Source of the DNA: Chara braunii
Taxonomy: Eukaryota > Streptophyta > Charophyceae > Charales > Characeae
NCBI GenBank assembly: GCA_003427395.1
Contig: BFEA01000181.1
Coordinates: forward strand, 2,003,462 to 2,058,314
DNA length: 54,853 nt
Direction: 5' to 3'
Positions 19,884-30,293 of the stretch are shown piece by piece. A model generated the notes under the pieces. It was not told the origin of the DNA. It did no database searches and worked only from the letters and a program-made list of their open reading frames with translations. A program made the position numbers and the translations under genes. How positions within the stretch are numbered: position 1 is the stretch's first letter; every line of letters begins with the position of its first letter.

Positions 19884-20653
19884 AGACCATTTTGTGACCC
19901 ATATGCTACCTTTATACGAAGAAAAAGTTTTCGGTCGTTCCTTAACAGGTAATCCAGGTCACAAAACTCCCTTCCCCAGGCATTAAACTTGACAATCCCT
20001 GCTGGCCGTTTGCACTTCTGCCTACCCCTTTTCCTCTTCCCTTTCCTCCCGCCTTGCCTTCCAGCCCTGCATTTCCCAACACTGTTAAGGATATGTGTCC
20101 ACCGCTTAATGCACATTCCTTCCACTCTCAACAGTTCCTCTTTCTCAGCGAGCACTAAAGGTAGCGCAACGTATGTTTTCCAACCAAACTTACGAAGCCA
20201 TCTATAAAGTTTATTACTACTGCCTTCCTGTTCCGAATTCCCCACATGTTCCTTCCATCGAGCCTGTAACTCTCTTTCGGTTTTCCCGATAGGGAACTTC
20301 CGGCAGAAGGGACTAATAAGCACATAAACGCAAGATCGAACATTAAGCCATCCATATGGGTCACGGTCGAATGCTTTGACAAGAAGATTCTGAAACTTAT
20401 GAGCATGCGGGATACATCCATTCAGGATTAAAAACAGCAAAAGTAGTCGAGCTAGCTTATCCAAGATACCTGCCACCCCCTGAAACTTCCTATTCCCTCC
20501 TAGATTATTCCTAATCCGGCTGATTTCATTCAAGAACACCCAAGCATCTTCTCTACTCAACCCCCCCTGCCCGTTCCTTATGGTCGGCCACAATCGCGAC
20601 CCTAATCTCGGGCTCGGAGACACGTGGCACCCTTCCCCCTGGCACAGATGCAA
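19880..20653 (-). pseudogene. PLE GIY-YIG endonuclease segment
   Basis: The conserved core reads CVYVLISPFCRKFPIGKTER with QARWKEHVG following. VYV at residues 109-111 and IGKT at 122-125 correspond to the two halves of the GIY-YIG signature, Arg132 to the catalytic Arg, and RVEGM (Glu178) to the metal-binding Glu. A CX2HXH pattern, CIPHAHK (residues 80-86), lies upstream. A strongly basic stretch, GKRKRGRQKCKRP, follows and may be nuclear-localising or RNA-binding. The frame has no ATG near its start and lies in a different phase from ORF1 and from RT. The enzyme would nick target DNA for target-primed reverse transcription. Confidence 0.8.
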
Positions 20654-21992
20654 CCTCGAAAACGCTCTGCATCACACGAAGCTCCGCAAGTTCCTCCACC
20701 GCCTCATCCTTCCTTGCTCTCCATTCGATCCCTTCCTTCCTATACATCATTTTTAACTCTGGACACACCTTATTTCCCAAGTATCTGACGATAGCCACTT
20801 TGTAACTGATCTTACTATTGAAGTCAACTGAGCAAAAGGCACCTGCCCAAGGATCCAAGATCAGTGACTGCGTCTCCTTTCTCTTCGGTCTGCCCCTCGT
20901 TTTCCTCTCTGGTTCTACAGGAGATACAACCGCAAACACAGGCTGTCTAGACGTACCACCTCTGGCCGACTTAGGAGGTGTCTCCACCGGAGGGCTAGAC
21001 TCAGTGCCACCTTGTTGGGTCGGGGCTCGTTTCCTTCTTCGGTTCATATGATCCTCCTCCTCCGCCTCGTGATCCTCCTCCTCGTCTTCTGGCCATTCCT
21101 CCCATTCGTCATCATCCCCGGTAAGCTTCTTCCCTCCGCTTTTAACCATATCCGTGATCTCCTCGTTGACCGCCTTCTTAACTTCTTTGCGTAGAAATAC
21201 TCGTTGTTCCCCGAACATCTTCCGGATGTCCCACAATCTATCAACCTCCTTCTTTGCTTTGTCCTGCTTCTTCTCTTGTTCGATGCGCTTCGCATCCTCC
21301 TTCTCAATTTTCTCCAACTCAAGTTGTTTCCGCCGCGCCCCTTCCTCTTTCCTCCGATCTTCCTCCTCCTTTTTAGCTGCTTCAACTTTGTTCTTCTCGT
21401 CTAGCGATAACTTAAAAAACGTTGTCATGGCTCCGAAGGATTCTTCCAGCTCTTTACTAAGAGCAACGGTAGGTGTCGCAGCCTGTACCGCCGGTGCGGT
21501 AGCCCTTACACCGTTCGAGGGACGGCCTCCGAGAGCATTTCCCATTCCGAACCCTCCTCCTCCTCCTCCTTCTCCCCCTCCTCCTTGGTAGAACCCTCCT
21601 CCTTGCCTACGCATCGGGCATTCACGTGCGTAGTGCCCGGACTGGCCACAGTTGAAGCATCTCACTGTTTGCCTTTGGCCATTCCCCCATCCTCCCTCGT
21701 TCCAGCCGCCGTTCCCTCCTTGCCCCAAGTTCCACCCTCAGTTGTTCCATCCCCCATTATTGCCCCCCAGGGGTCCCGAGGACCAGCCTCCTCCCCCGCC
21801 ATTCCCACCTCCTCCCTGGTATCCGCCGTAGTTCCCCCATCCTGGTGGTGGACCCCAGTTCCCTCCGTTACCTCCACCTCCCCCTCCTCCATTCCACCCT
21901 GGTGCTCCTCCATTCCACCCTGGTGCTCCTCCATTCCACTGTCCGCCTTGTCCTTGATTCCCGTTGTTGCTTCCAGTGTTATTCTGATCCAT
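20553..21992 (-). pseudogene. PLE ORF1: Gly/Asn/Trp-rich zinc-knuckle protein
   Basis: The first ATG in frame is at 21992 (MDQNNTGSNN). Residues 1 to about 85 are a low-complexity Gly/Asn/Trp region with GGAPGWN repeats. A canonical CX2CX4HX4C zinc knuckle, CFNCGQSGHYAREC, lies at 21659-21618. A second Gly-rich stretch follows, then a long charged, probably coiled-coil segment (EAAKKEEEDRRKEEGARRKQ), an acidic patch and a proline/basic tail. It resembles a retroelement nucleic-acid-binding (gag-like) protein and would bind element RNA. A single in-frame TGA interrupts the N-terminal region at 21740-21738. The frame overlaps the GIY-YIG frame by about 100 nt, which suggests frameshift expression or a decayed fusion. 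Confidence 0.75.
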
Positions 21993-22004
21993 AACTAGTA
22001 GCAA

Positions 22005-22215
22005 TTTGCGCTGACTTGCAATCGCCTTCTTCTGGCCCTTGCTAACTCTTGCTCCTCAAGACCCATAGGTCCTTCGTAGCGGATCGTTGCAGCGCCTCCT
22101 TCCAGCGCACTACCACGATCGTCTGTTATCTTCAACTGTCATCAACTATCGTCAACTATTGTCGGCTAATCTTCACTGCCACCACTTTCAAGTAGCTCCC
22201 TCGACAGGTTGCAGT
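22005..22215 (-). promoter_or_regulatory. PLE 5' untranslated region between pseudo-LTR and ORF1
   Basis: About 210 nt lie between the junction with the upstream copy and the ORF1 ATG (21992). The stretch contains short repeats of TCATCAACTATCGTCAACTA type near 22139-22160. No clear promoter box was seen. Confidence 0.35.
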
Positions 22216-23516
22216 GTCCTTATCCAGAGGAAAGGAGAGCGAGATGTTGCCCACGTGATACAGAACACTCTTTGGCCAAAGCCCAAGAGGGACGAATCGC
22301 GATAAAAAGAAAGAATTAAGAACAACGTCGTCAACTTCCACCATAGCCGTCAGAAAGGTCTAGATGCTCACCACCCCACACGCCTCAATGTTGCCGACGC
22401 TCTGGCACTCCCCAACACGTTTCTGTCGGCGCCAGGACCGGCTTCGTCAGGGGGGTTTAGGCACCTCCTTGGTAAGTCGGCGACAGTCAATCGTTAAATA
22501 CGATTGCTGTCACCTTTATTCTAGTCTATTCCTAACTCTTCTATTGGGCTACCCTATCCCCACCCTATGTCCCGGTACTTTTCCCATTCCAGAGCCTTCA
22601 TGTCCACAACACTTCGATGAAAAAAAAGCTCGGGTATTCGAGAAGCCTAAGTTCCCTCTGAAGCGTTAGCAGGGGAAGCTCTGCCAGGTCCACAGTCGAG
22701 GTGCAGGCTCGAATCCTGGCGAGCGCACTGTTCACTACCGCCTTTTTCTGTTTCAGATCCGAGAAAGACCCAAACCCTTGCATGGACCGGTACGAAAAGT
22801 CCTCTAACCAAATATTTTCCTTATTTTCCCCCCTGTACCTGATCTTAATGTGGTTCGGGTTCCTGCATACCTTCAGTTCACATCCTAGAAAAACCCAGGT
22901 ACCTTCCCCTTTATCCGTCCTAATAAGCTCCAGGTTACTATCGTAAATGCTTTCCAGCTTCTCTATTACCGCATCCGCCCTTCAGGCCCCATTCTTGGTA
23001 TCCCCTTCCCAAATGAAAATCGACAGGTCATCGACCAACCGAATACCTTGGACAAGGTTTCGATCTTTCCTCAACGACTCAAGGAAACAAACTTCATTAA
23101 AAATGCACAGTAGGCAGGCCAACGGAGGGCTAGTAGATTTCCCCATAGGCACCCCGCTAACCTGCCTTAATATCCGACCTGCAGCGATCAGGAAAGTATG
23201 TTGCAATTCATATTTAACGAAACGAACAACCTGTTTAGTACTTACAAACAACCAGTCCTCACCTCTTTGATTAGCAAAAAAAACCCCTTTCCCTCTTCTT
23301 TTCACGAAAACCCCCTTCCTCCCCTTTCTCTTCATAACCCTTTCCAGCCAAGCGCCCGACTGAAGAATAGGGGCATGTGGGAGTTCATTAAACATCTCCT
23401 TTATGTGAAACGCGAAACCCCTCATGCATTCATTCCTCCCCTTGGCCTGTGCCCACTTCGATATTTTTTCCACCCTCCCTTTCCGATCCCCAACTGATCT
23501 CAGATTGAAGTGGCTT
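22216..23516 (-). repeat. 5' pseudo-LTR (5'-truncated upstream PLE copy)
   Basis: This segment is collinear with 17393-18711, from CAGAGGAAAGGAGAGCGAGA at the 3' end to ACTGATCTCAGATTGAAGT at the 5' end. It encodes the RT region GVPMGKSTSPPLACLLC and the catalytic IRLVDDLSIFIW block, which shows what the other copy lost. It has its own small deletions, for example near 22605 relative to 17800. The truncation point at 23513-23540 carries three imperfect repeats of GATCCCCAACT. Confidence 0.85.
22380..22464 (-). ncRNA. candidate type I hammerhead ribozyme in the 5' pseudo-LTR
   Basis: The second copy keeps CUGACGA (22450-22444) and GAAA. Helix II has one lost pair (GCCGG against CCGAC). The helix III palindrome changes from ACGCGU to ACGUGU, which still pairs if G-U wobbles are allowed. 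The distance to the first motif is about 4.8 kb, which would be the unit length released by two cleavages of a tandem transcript. Confidence 0.5.
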
Positions 23517-23536
23517 GATCCCCAACTGATCCCCAA
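22598..23536 (-). pseudogene. RT fragment in the upstream truncated PLE copy
   Basis: The frame 23536-22982 carries FAFHIKEMFNELPHAPI, SGVPMGKSTSPPLACLLC and IRLVDDLSIFIW. The thumb remnant MQGFGSFSDLKQKKAVVNSA lies at 22783-22598. At the motif A Asp position this copy reads His (CAC at 23407-23405). It is truncated at its 5' end and cannot encode RT alone. Confidence 0.8.
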
Positions 23537-23689
23537 CTGATCTCACTTATATATATATAAGTCGGTGAAACTGCGACGAAACAATTTATCACTACCCCCA
23601 ACGGTTTACCGTGCAGTTCTATTCTATGATATATATCTATATATATATATATATATTACAATGTATAAATTATGAACGTTTTGCAAAAG

Positions 23690-23935
23690 AAAAATAAAAT
23701 AAAATTGTGGAACTACAACTTCTGCTATAAAGTGATACTTTGCGACACTTCTTATGTTCGTTTGATGCCTACATTTATGCACTACAATGGATACATTATG
23801 CCATAAAAGAGTATGCACATACTCACCTTATGTGCAAACATTGTTGTACACGTAATAGAAGACAAGAAAATATTATAAAATAAGAACGTGATATTCTTTA
23901 TGAAAAATGTTTAACATTGGCGATGTTCATTTACG
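23690..23935. repeat. 237-bp repeat, third copy beyond the PLE
   Basis: It shares CGACACTTCTTATG, TTGATGCCTACATTTATG, ATGCACATACTCACC, GTAATAGAAGACA and TATTATAAAATAAGA with the copies at 16790-17256. The PLE therefore lies within or beside this array. Confidence 0.75.
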
Positions 23936-24159
23936 TTTATTGATATATATATATACATCTTTCAATATTTTAATCCTCGAAGTTTTAAAAACTAATCATA
24001 AGTAATAATAATAAAATTTTATCGATCATTACCACAAAATTGTTGCTAACAACAAAGCTTGAAGACGTTTCTTAACTCATCGGTATATGCGTAAACGTCA
24101 AGGTACAACAAATTGTTTTTGCCAGAGAACTTCTGTTAACAAAAAATCTAACTCATAAA

Positions 24160-24600
24160 CTTTCCTTTCAAATCAATGCATTTCAGTCTAAATCTGAGTA
24201 TTTCAATCTCATTATCATCGTTTTTTTGTGAATCAGATTGAAATTATCAGTTGAATTGAAAGTCTGGGATAAATTTTGAAACATTTCAAATAGACTGAAA
24301 ATTGTAAATAGAGTAAAAAAATTCAAATTTAGACAAAAACTTGAGCTGAGATTCCACCAAAAGTATTAACTTTGGATTAAAGTTGCAAAACAATAATTGA
24401 ATTTGGACTGAAATGTTACTGAAAATACTCAATTTAAACAAAAGTCATAATAAAGTTTTAGATGTAGACGGAAATTTGATAGAAAATTACAAATATGGAC
24501 GGAATGTAAACCAAGATTGTAACTAAAATTTCGCCCAACTTACTTGAAGTGAACTAAAATTAGATTGTAATTTTTAAATATGGACGAAAAGTTAGACTCA
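24160..24600. repeat. degenerate AT-rich repeats (~50-bp periodicity)
   Basis: Variants of AATTTGGACTGAAAT / AAATATGGACGGAAT with ATTGTAACTAAAATT recur about every 50-60 bp. They lead into the 475-bp duplication. No gene is seen. Confidence 0.4.
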
Positions 24601-25464
24601 AATTCCACCAAAATTTTCAGAGAATCGTGGACCATACAAACAACTCATAACTTCACATATGCTGATCAATGATAAACATTTTGTGTATTTATTAATCGCA
24701 AAGTCAAAAAAATGTTTGATGAAATAATAATTAATAAACAGAATAACATATCTATATATATACATATAACTTGATGAAAACAAACTAAAAAAAATACAAG
24801 ATCCTACAACATTATATAATAATTCAACTTGCAAACTGCACCTCGGGACAACACTCGTGGATTTATATATATAATTGTGTTTGTACATGTATGCATATAT
24901 GTGTATGCGTATGTGAGAGAGAGAGAAAGATGTAGAAAGAGAGAGGATAGGGAGACCAAGGGGAAGAAAAAAAAAAAATGGTGATGAGAAAGAGAGAGAG
25001 AGAGAGAGGAAAAGTAAAAATAAAAAAAATAAGTTTACATTTGCAATTTCAAATATGAACGAAAAGTTGGACTCAAATTCCACTAAAATTTTCAGAGAAT
25101 CGTGGACCATATTAACAACTCATAACTTCACATATGTTGATCAATGATCAACATTTTGCGTATTTACTAATCGCAAAGTCAAAAAAATGTTTGATGAAAA
25201 AAATAATTAATAAACAGAATAACATATATATATATATACATATAACTTGATGAAAACAAACTAAAAGAAATACAAGATCCTACAACATTATATAATAATT
25301 CAACTTGCAAACTGCACCTCAGGACAACACTCGTAAACTTGTATATATAATTGTGTTTGTACATGTATGCATATATGTGTACGTGTATGTGAGAGAGAGA
25401 GAGAAAGATATAGAAAGGGAGAGGATAGGGAGACCAAGGGAAAAAAAATAAAAAAAATAGTGAT

Positions 25465-25508
<44 letters not shown>

Positions 25509-25537
25509 AAAAAAAAAAAAAAAGTTTACATTTGCAA
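24576..25537. repeat. ~475-bp tandem duplication with (GA)n
   Basis: TGGACGAAAAGTTAGACTCA at 24581 recurs as TGAACGAAAAGTTGGACTCA at 25056. The copies are collinear through GAGAATCGTGGACCATA, TCATAACTTCACATATG, the TATATA region, CTTGCAAACTGCACCTC and two GA-dinucleotide tracts, to AAGTTTACATTTGCAA. They differ mainly in GA and A tract length. The minus-strand Ser/Leu-rich frames are artefacts of the GA tracts. Confidence 0.9.
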
Positions 25538-25549
25538 CTCGTAAGTAAC

Positions 25550-26760
25550 AACTTCAATAGGCTCCTTAGCTATAACAAAATTTTATGATTCATACAAGAC
25601 ACACCAATTTAACTACACAAAGTCTTCGCCTCTAAATTTTGGTGAATCAATTATACAAGAACGCATTAACCTTGCAAAAGGTAGACACGCGCACGCAATA
25701 CATCTATAAAGAAAAATAGTTTTTGTTGCTCCACAACTACAATAACTAACAATTCAACTCAAATACTTGAAATGTGTGTGAACGAGAATGCACGCATAAG
25801 TCAGAGATCCTAAGAAGGTGCAAAAAAAAACAAGGAGGGAGAGAGAAACTAGGAAGAAACTGAAAAATTAACAGAAAAATCATTTTCTTTCCTGCTTTTG
25901 CCTTAACTGCAATAATATTTGCAACGTCCTTCCACTATTATCTATGGTGAGGGAGCATTATTCCATCAACTATGCTAGGGGATTTTTCCCATTCAGCTGA
26001 CATTCACAATTTTTGCCCGCCAGATGTCAACTGCCTTAGGGCTTGAATTTGCATAACTGCTGCCACAACAAAAAACAACAAAAGGAAACTGCATAATCAA
26101 CATCAATCCACCTATGCCAACGGGAAAATAAACATTTTCAGATAGTGTGATGATAATTATAGAATGAATGACCATACGCAAGGAAACAAAGAGCAGTATG
26201 AGGTGTGAAGTTCTTGTTTTTGCATAGATGCCACAAATAGGGGTTCCTACAGTCGCTCACAGTGGAGAGAGAAACTGTCACACCCCAATATTATCTATCC
26301 CTGTTCACATGCACATTAAGATACATTTTTACGACCAAAACAAAAATTTCAATCTCATGATTCCTTCCCGCTAAATGTATGCAAGACCGATACCATTTGA
26401 AAAACTTTATTGTGGAATATGTATAACAATAAGCTGGTATGCGGTGCTTATAGCAGCAAGCAGGTGTCCACCATAACTACATCCTCAACACACACCAACT
26501 CCTATTCCTTGTCTTCCTCTGCTACCTTCCTCCTCTCTCTCGGCTACCTCCTCCTACCCCCCCTCATCCTCTGACATCTATGCAACTCGGCAATAAAAAA
26601 AGAAAACATGCCTTGCACATAAAAAAAACACAAGTCCACCTCCCGATTTTAAATCACAGTCTTTTCTCTAGTAAGCATGCAACACGTATATGGAGTGACT
26701 GTGTGCCTAAGTAAAAAAAAAAAAAAAACAGGGCCAGAATTTGCCACAACTCGGTCTTTG
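25550..26760. other. AT-rich non-coding DNA, no gene seen
   Basis: Short frames exist, but none has a recognisable domain or consistent composition. A C/T-rich segment lies at 26500-26570 and an A-run near 26712-26729. Confidence 0.4.
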
Positions 26761-26764
26761 GCTC

Positions 26765-27092
26765 AAGCAGGCCGTACTATGTGGGTTGAACGCTATCGTG
26801 TGGCGTGAGTGATAGTATGTGGGCTAGGCAGTATCATGTGTAACGGGCAGCACCATGCGGAGCAAGTCATACTATATGTATTATAGGGACCGGATAGTAG
26901 TGACACATACACACACACACATATAGTATCCTAAAAAAAGAAATGCACACTTGGGCACAACATGTCCCTTGGCCTTATGGACTTGTCGATATTAAATGGC
27001 TTGCATGGTACTGTGGGTTGGATGGTATCATGCGGACTAGGTGGCCAATGTGGGGTGTGGAATACTATGTGGACTGAAAGGTACCAACACAC
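26765..27092. repeat. degenerate ~19-20-bp minisatellite
   Basis: Variants of GGTAGTATCATGTGGRCTAG repeat head to tail at 26768-26895 (GCCGTACTATGTGGGTTGA, GATAGTATGTGGGCTAGGC, AGTATCATGTGTAACGGGC and others) and at 27003-27090 (GGTATCATGCGGACTAGGT, ATACTATGTGGACTGAAA). About 100 bp containing a CA microsatellite separates the two blocks. Confidence 0.6.
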
Positions 27093-27742
27093 ACACTTAG
27101 GATTAGTAGTAGGTAGGTAATGAAGGTGAATTGAAAAAAATTGAAAGATGATGAAAAATTTGAGGAAAAAAAAAAGAACAACCATTTGTTCTCATTTTTT
27201 CTACGCTCAAGGTAACTTGGACGAAAAGAGTTAGAAGAGATAGTGAAGAAGAACCATTTTTCCGGTTATAGAGAGAGAAAGTTATTCGGAATAGAAAGGG
27301 TAAACCTCAAGAAATGTTGATTCATATTAATTTTGTTTTATGCATGACTTTTTTTTTTTCGGTACTCGTTAAATTTCTTCACTTCAAAATACATTCGTGT
27401 TTAACATGTAGACATGTGAGAGGTAGAAAAAGGACAATTATTTTCTTCATCTCAAATATGCAAAATTAATTTTCTTTTTAAACATCCCTCTACCTACCCG
27501 CACATCACACAAAACAAACAAACTCAAAGAGATCCAAGGCAACTCCATACAAGTCAAACCTTTCAATTCACATGCAAACACACATTCCCTTTGCCTTTTC
27601 AACAAACATTCAATGAACAGGGTCAAACAAGTGTGGGTCTACACATGTGTAAAGAGAAACTTGCATCATTCAACTGACCTTGAGTGAAGTTTGAATCGAC
27701 TTACTCAAGAAAGCCGAGATAATGTCTCAATCAAATAGAAGA

Positions 27743-28284
27743 TTAATGGTCGTTAAAAACAAAAATGCGCGGGGAACAATCAAACAAGTTGTGGTCCTTT
27801 CGACCGATTAATGGCTCACGTCCTTCTCCTTTGACCTGAACAGGCCACGGTAAGGTCCAAAAAAATGACTCAATGAGATAACCCTCGAAGAGGGTGTTCT
27901 CAAAATTAGGTCCCACGTGGTTCAAACATCCCCCTATGTACAAAAGCAGTCTCAACTGGACCACATCCCCCAAGGATTGTCCCAAATCAAATCGCAGTCC
28001 AAAACCATCTTCCATCATTCCACTCAGTGTAGTTTCAAATGTGGGAACGCAAACTGCACACGCCCCAAAATCACGAACCTCAAATCAGTTTTAACTAATC
28101 CCAAATGGTGACAGTCTCCAGATAATCGGACAATCTCGCCAGCGACACCAGATGACTCCAACACCGAAACCGTTTGCACAGTGTATTCCAAAAAAAATAA
28201 AGGCGACCCCGCCTGAAAATCGCTTATGCCGCGAGCCCCAATGACTACTCCGCATCGTGCGCACACTCCAAGTACTCTCGTGGA
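27743..28284 (-). pseudogene. possible coding remnant, unrecognised
   Basis: Two minus-strand open stretches overlap in different frames. 28284-28024 contains CARCGVVIGARGISDF and LSGDCHHLGLVKTDLRFVIL. The other runs through VCVPTFETTLSGMMEDGF, then LRFDLGQSLGDVVQLRLLLY to FDCSPRIFVFNDH, ending at 27743. Composition is more protein-like than in neighbouring repeats, and one frameshift near 28030 would join them. No family was recognised, no ATG opens the first stretch, and chance is possible. Confidence 0.25.
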
Positions 28285-28712
28285 TTACAATGCACTGATG
28301 AGATTGAACTATACACTCATTGCATGCACCACTGCAACTAGTCTTCTCTGCAAATCAAGCACGCACAGAAACGAGTGAACATCTTCATGTACAACTCATA
28401 TTGTTTCTAGCCAAATTGTCAATTTGTTGAATTTTTAGATTTCATGGATGTGTTATTCTCAATCAAAATGTCTGCATGATGTGCTACGAACCAGGTTGAG
28501 CATGCTTTGAAGAAGGGCGCAAGAGACAAAATGTAACGTGGTCGGTAGGTGAATAGTAATATAAAGACAACAAGTGTTCACAACGACAAATTTGTATGCA
28601 CCTACCGACCATGACTTTGTTTGCTGCGCGATATGTTCCGAGTCGGGCGAGGGACAAAAGGAGAATCGTCATGACATTGGGAAAACGACATCCCATTTAT
28701 CTCTGACCTACT

Positions 28713-28714
28713 TG

Positions 28715-28770
<56 letters not shown>

Positions 28771-28836
28771 TTCTCTCTGTCTCTGTTTTTCTTTTTCTCT
28801 CTGTTTTTTTTTTTTTTATGTGTGTGTGTGTGTGTA
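28713..28836. repeat. (CT)n, T-run and (TG)n microsatellites
   Basis: A CT dinucleotide array with TTTCT interruptions, then T15 and GTGTGTG. Confidence 0.9.
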
Positions 28837-29059
28837 ACGAAAATAGAATGAGTTCTTAATTTTCAAATAAAATGGAACTTGATCGAAGGTGGTTAGGTGT
28901 AATATAAAGACAATTAGTATCTACAACAGAGAAACTGAGTTTTAAAATATGGTGGTGTATCTTTTTATTTTGTGGTGAAATATTCATTCTTATTTTGTAC
29001 ATTTGATCAAGAGTTGTTTCTTCTTAGTTTTCACGCGGAGGATTCAAGCTTCAATCTAT

Positions 29060-29500
29060 ATATATCTATAGTTAGGGTTTTGGGGAGGGAGGAGAGGGGG
29101 AAAGAGGAGAGGGAGGACGAGGACGAGAAGGAGGACGAGGAGGAGGAGGGACGAGAGGAGTAGGACAGGAAGGACAACGAACACACGTAGAGAGGGTCGA
29201 GCAGAAGAAGTGACAAAAAATATGTGGAAGGATAAAAATATGCGATCTTTGGAGTAAAACGACAAGATGGAAGGGGAACGTTAATATTAGAGAGTATAAA
29301 GGACAATATTGCGCTCTCGGTTGCCTGGGAGCAATAAATGTCATTCCTCCTGCGCAGGAAGGTCTTGAATGATACCGCTAAAAAATCTTCTCAATTGTTC
29401 CCACGGTGGAACGACGAAGTCACGAAAAAAAAAAATGTTGATGATATCGCGGATGATGATAATGATGGTGATGATGAAGATGATGATCTGCGCCGATGAT
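29060..29500. repeat. dispersed repeat, copy 1 (GA-rich block, hairpin, GATGAT tract)
   Basis: A GGGA/GGAC-rich block is followed by GCGCTCTCGGTTGCCTGGGA, then AATAAATGTCATTCCTCCTG with the foldback TTCCT-CCTGCGC-AGGAA, GGTCTTGAATGATA, then a GATGATGATA-rich tract. A diverged partner with the same order lies at 32930-33320. The acidic and Ser/Pro frames here are artefacts. Confidence 0.6.
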
Positions 29501-29660
29501 GATTATGAGCATCGGTCGGATGCATGAGAATGATTATGAGATTCTGAAATAGAAAAAGAATCTCAATATTCCAATTAATGTGGATTTTTAATTAAATGAT
29601 GTGACACTCGTCAACCATCAAGGTGCCAACAGTTGAGAAATCCAGTCACTGTGTTGCAGT

Positions 29661-29730
29661 GATATGAAAAGCCAACATTGAAGGATCAAATAAGCGATAT
29701 GAAAAGCCAACATTGAAGGATCAAATAAGC
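29661..29730. repeat. 35-bp perfect tandem duplication
   Basis: The unit beginning GATATGAAAAGCCAACATTG occurs at 29661-29695 and again at 29696-29730, followed by GACGTCGCTATGAACATTTG. The latter block also occurs in the partner repeat at 33291-33310. Confidence 0.95.
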
Positions 29731-30265
29731 GACGTCGCTATGAACATTTGGCTGACATTGGCAGATTGGCTCTATCCAACGGGCAAGGAAGGAAGGGAAT
29801 CAAAATTTTAATTGGGAGGTGATTGAGAGAAGCAAGAATGAGATTGAAGGCGCCAGGGAGATGCACACAGGAGGGAGGCGAAGAAGAAAATCGGGATAGC
29901 AGCGGGGACATGAAGTGAGAAAGGGCGCTATAGAGGGGAGAGGCGCGATTTAAATATGAGGTGCAATTGCGCAGAAGGGAGATGCAGTCGGGCGGGGGTG
30001 AGCAACGAGATCAGTTCGGGAAGTTTAACATCGAGAGAGGGGAGGGCGGAAAGTTGGGCACTGGATGGAGGGAAGGAAAGGCGCGCATTCAGGGGCATGG
30101 TCTCATTAGCAGTCGGATAAGAGTATGGCCGATCCAGTGTGACACTGAGTGGCAGCGACCTGACCGGTTCATTATAAATTTATGGGCTGAGAAATCAGGA
30201 GAAAGGCAAAAAAAAAACAAAAAAAAAATAGAGACCTACTGAAAATCATGGCAGAGTGCTTCCCA

Positions 30266-30293
30266 ACCATCAGATCACAAATGATCTGATGGT
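30266..30293. repeat. perfect 12-bp hairpin
   Basis: ACCATCAGATCA (30266-30277), loop CAAA, TGATCTGATGGT (30282-30293). It is flanked by CCCA and GTGG with weaker outer pairing. It could be a foldback repeat end. No poly-U tract follows, so a terminator call is not justified. Confidence 0.7.

Larger units (their letters stand above)
17393..23520 (-). mobile_element. Penelope-like retroelement with N-terminal GIY-YIG and pseudo-LTRs
   Basis: Order on the minus strand: a 5'-truncated copy (23516-22216), then a fuller copy with zinc-knuckle ORF1, GIY-YIG endonuclease and RT, ending at 17393. The truncated copy repeats the 3' 1.3 kb of the full copy, the tandem arrangement that forms pseudo-LTRs in PLEs. 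An endonuclease upstream of RT is the arrangement reported for the Chlamys-type PLE clade of the green lineage. The coding region is broken by in-frame stops at 21740-21738 and 19217-19215, by frameshifts, and by a 13-bp deletion near 18335 relative to the second copy. The element sits within a 237-bp repeat array. Confidence 0.85.

Noticed and set aside
21585-21998. Plus-strand Pro/Ser/Val-rich frame opposite PLE ORF1
   Set aside because: It is a shadow of the Gly/Trp-rich repeats of ORF1 on the minus strand.
28713-28836. Possible regulatory CT/GA element (GAGA-type)
   Set aside because: It is a plain dinucleotide microsatellite with no adjacent gene.
30266-30293. Intrinsic transcription terminator
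   Set aside because: The hairpin is perfect, but there is no following T-run and no gene upstream, and the genome appears eukaryotic.
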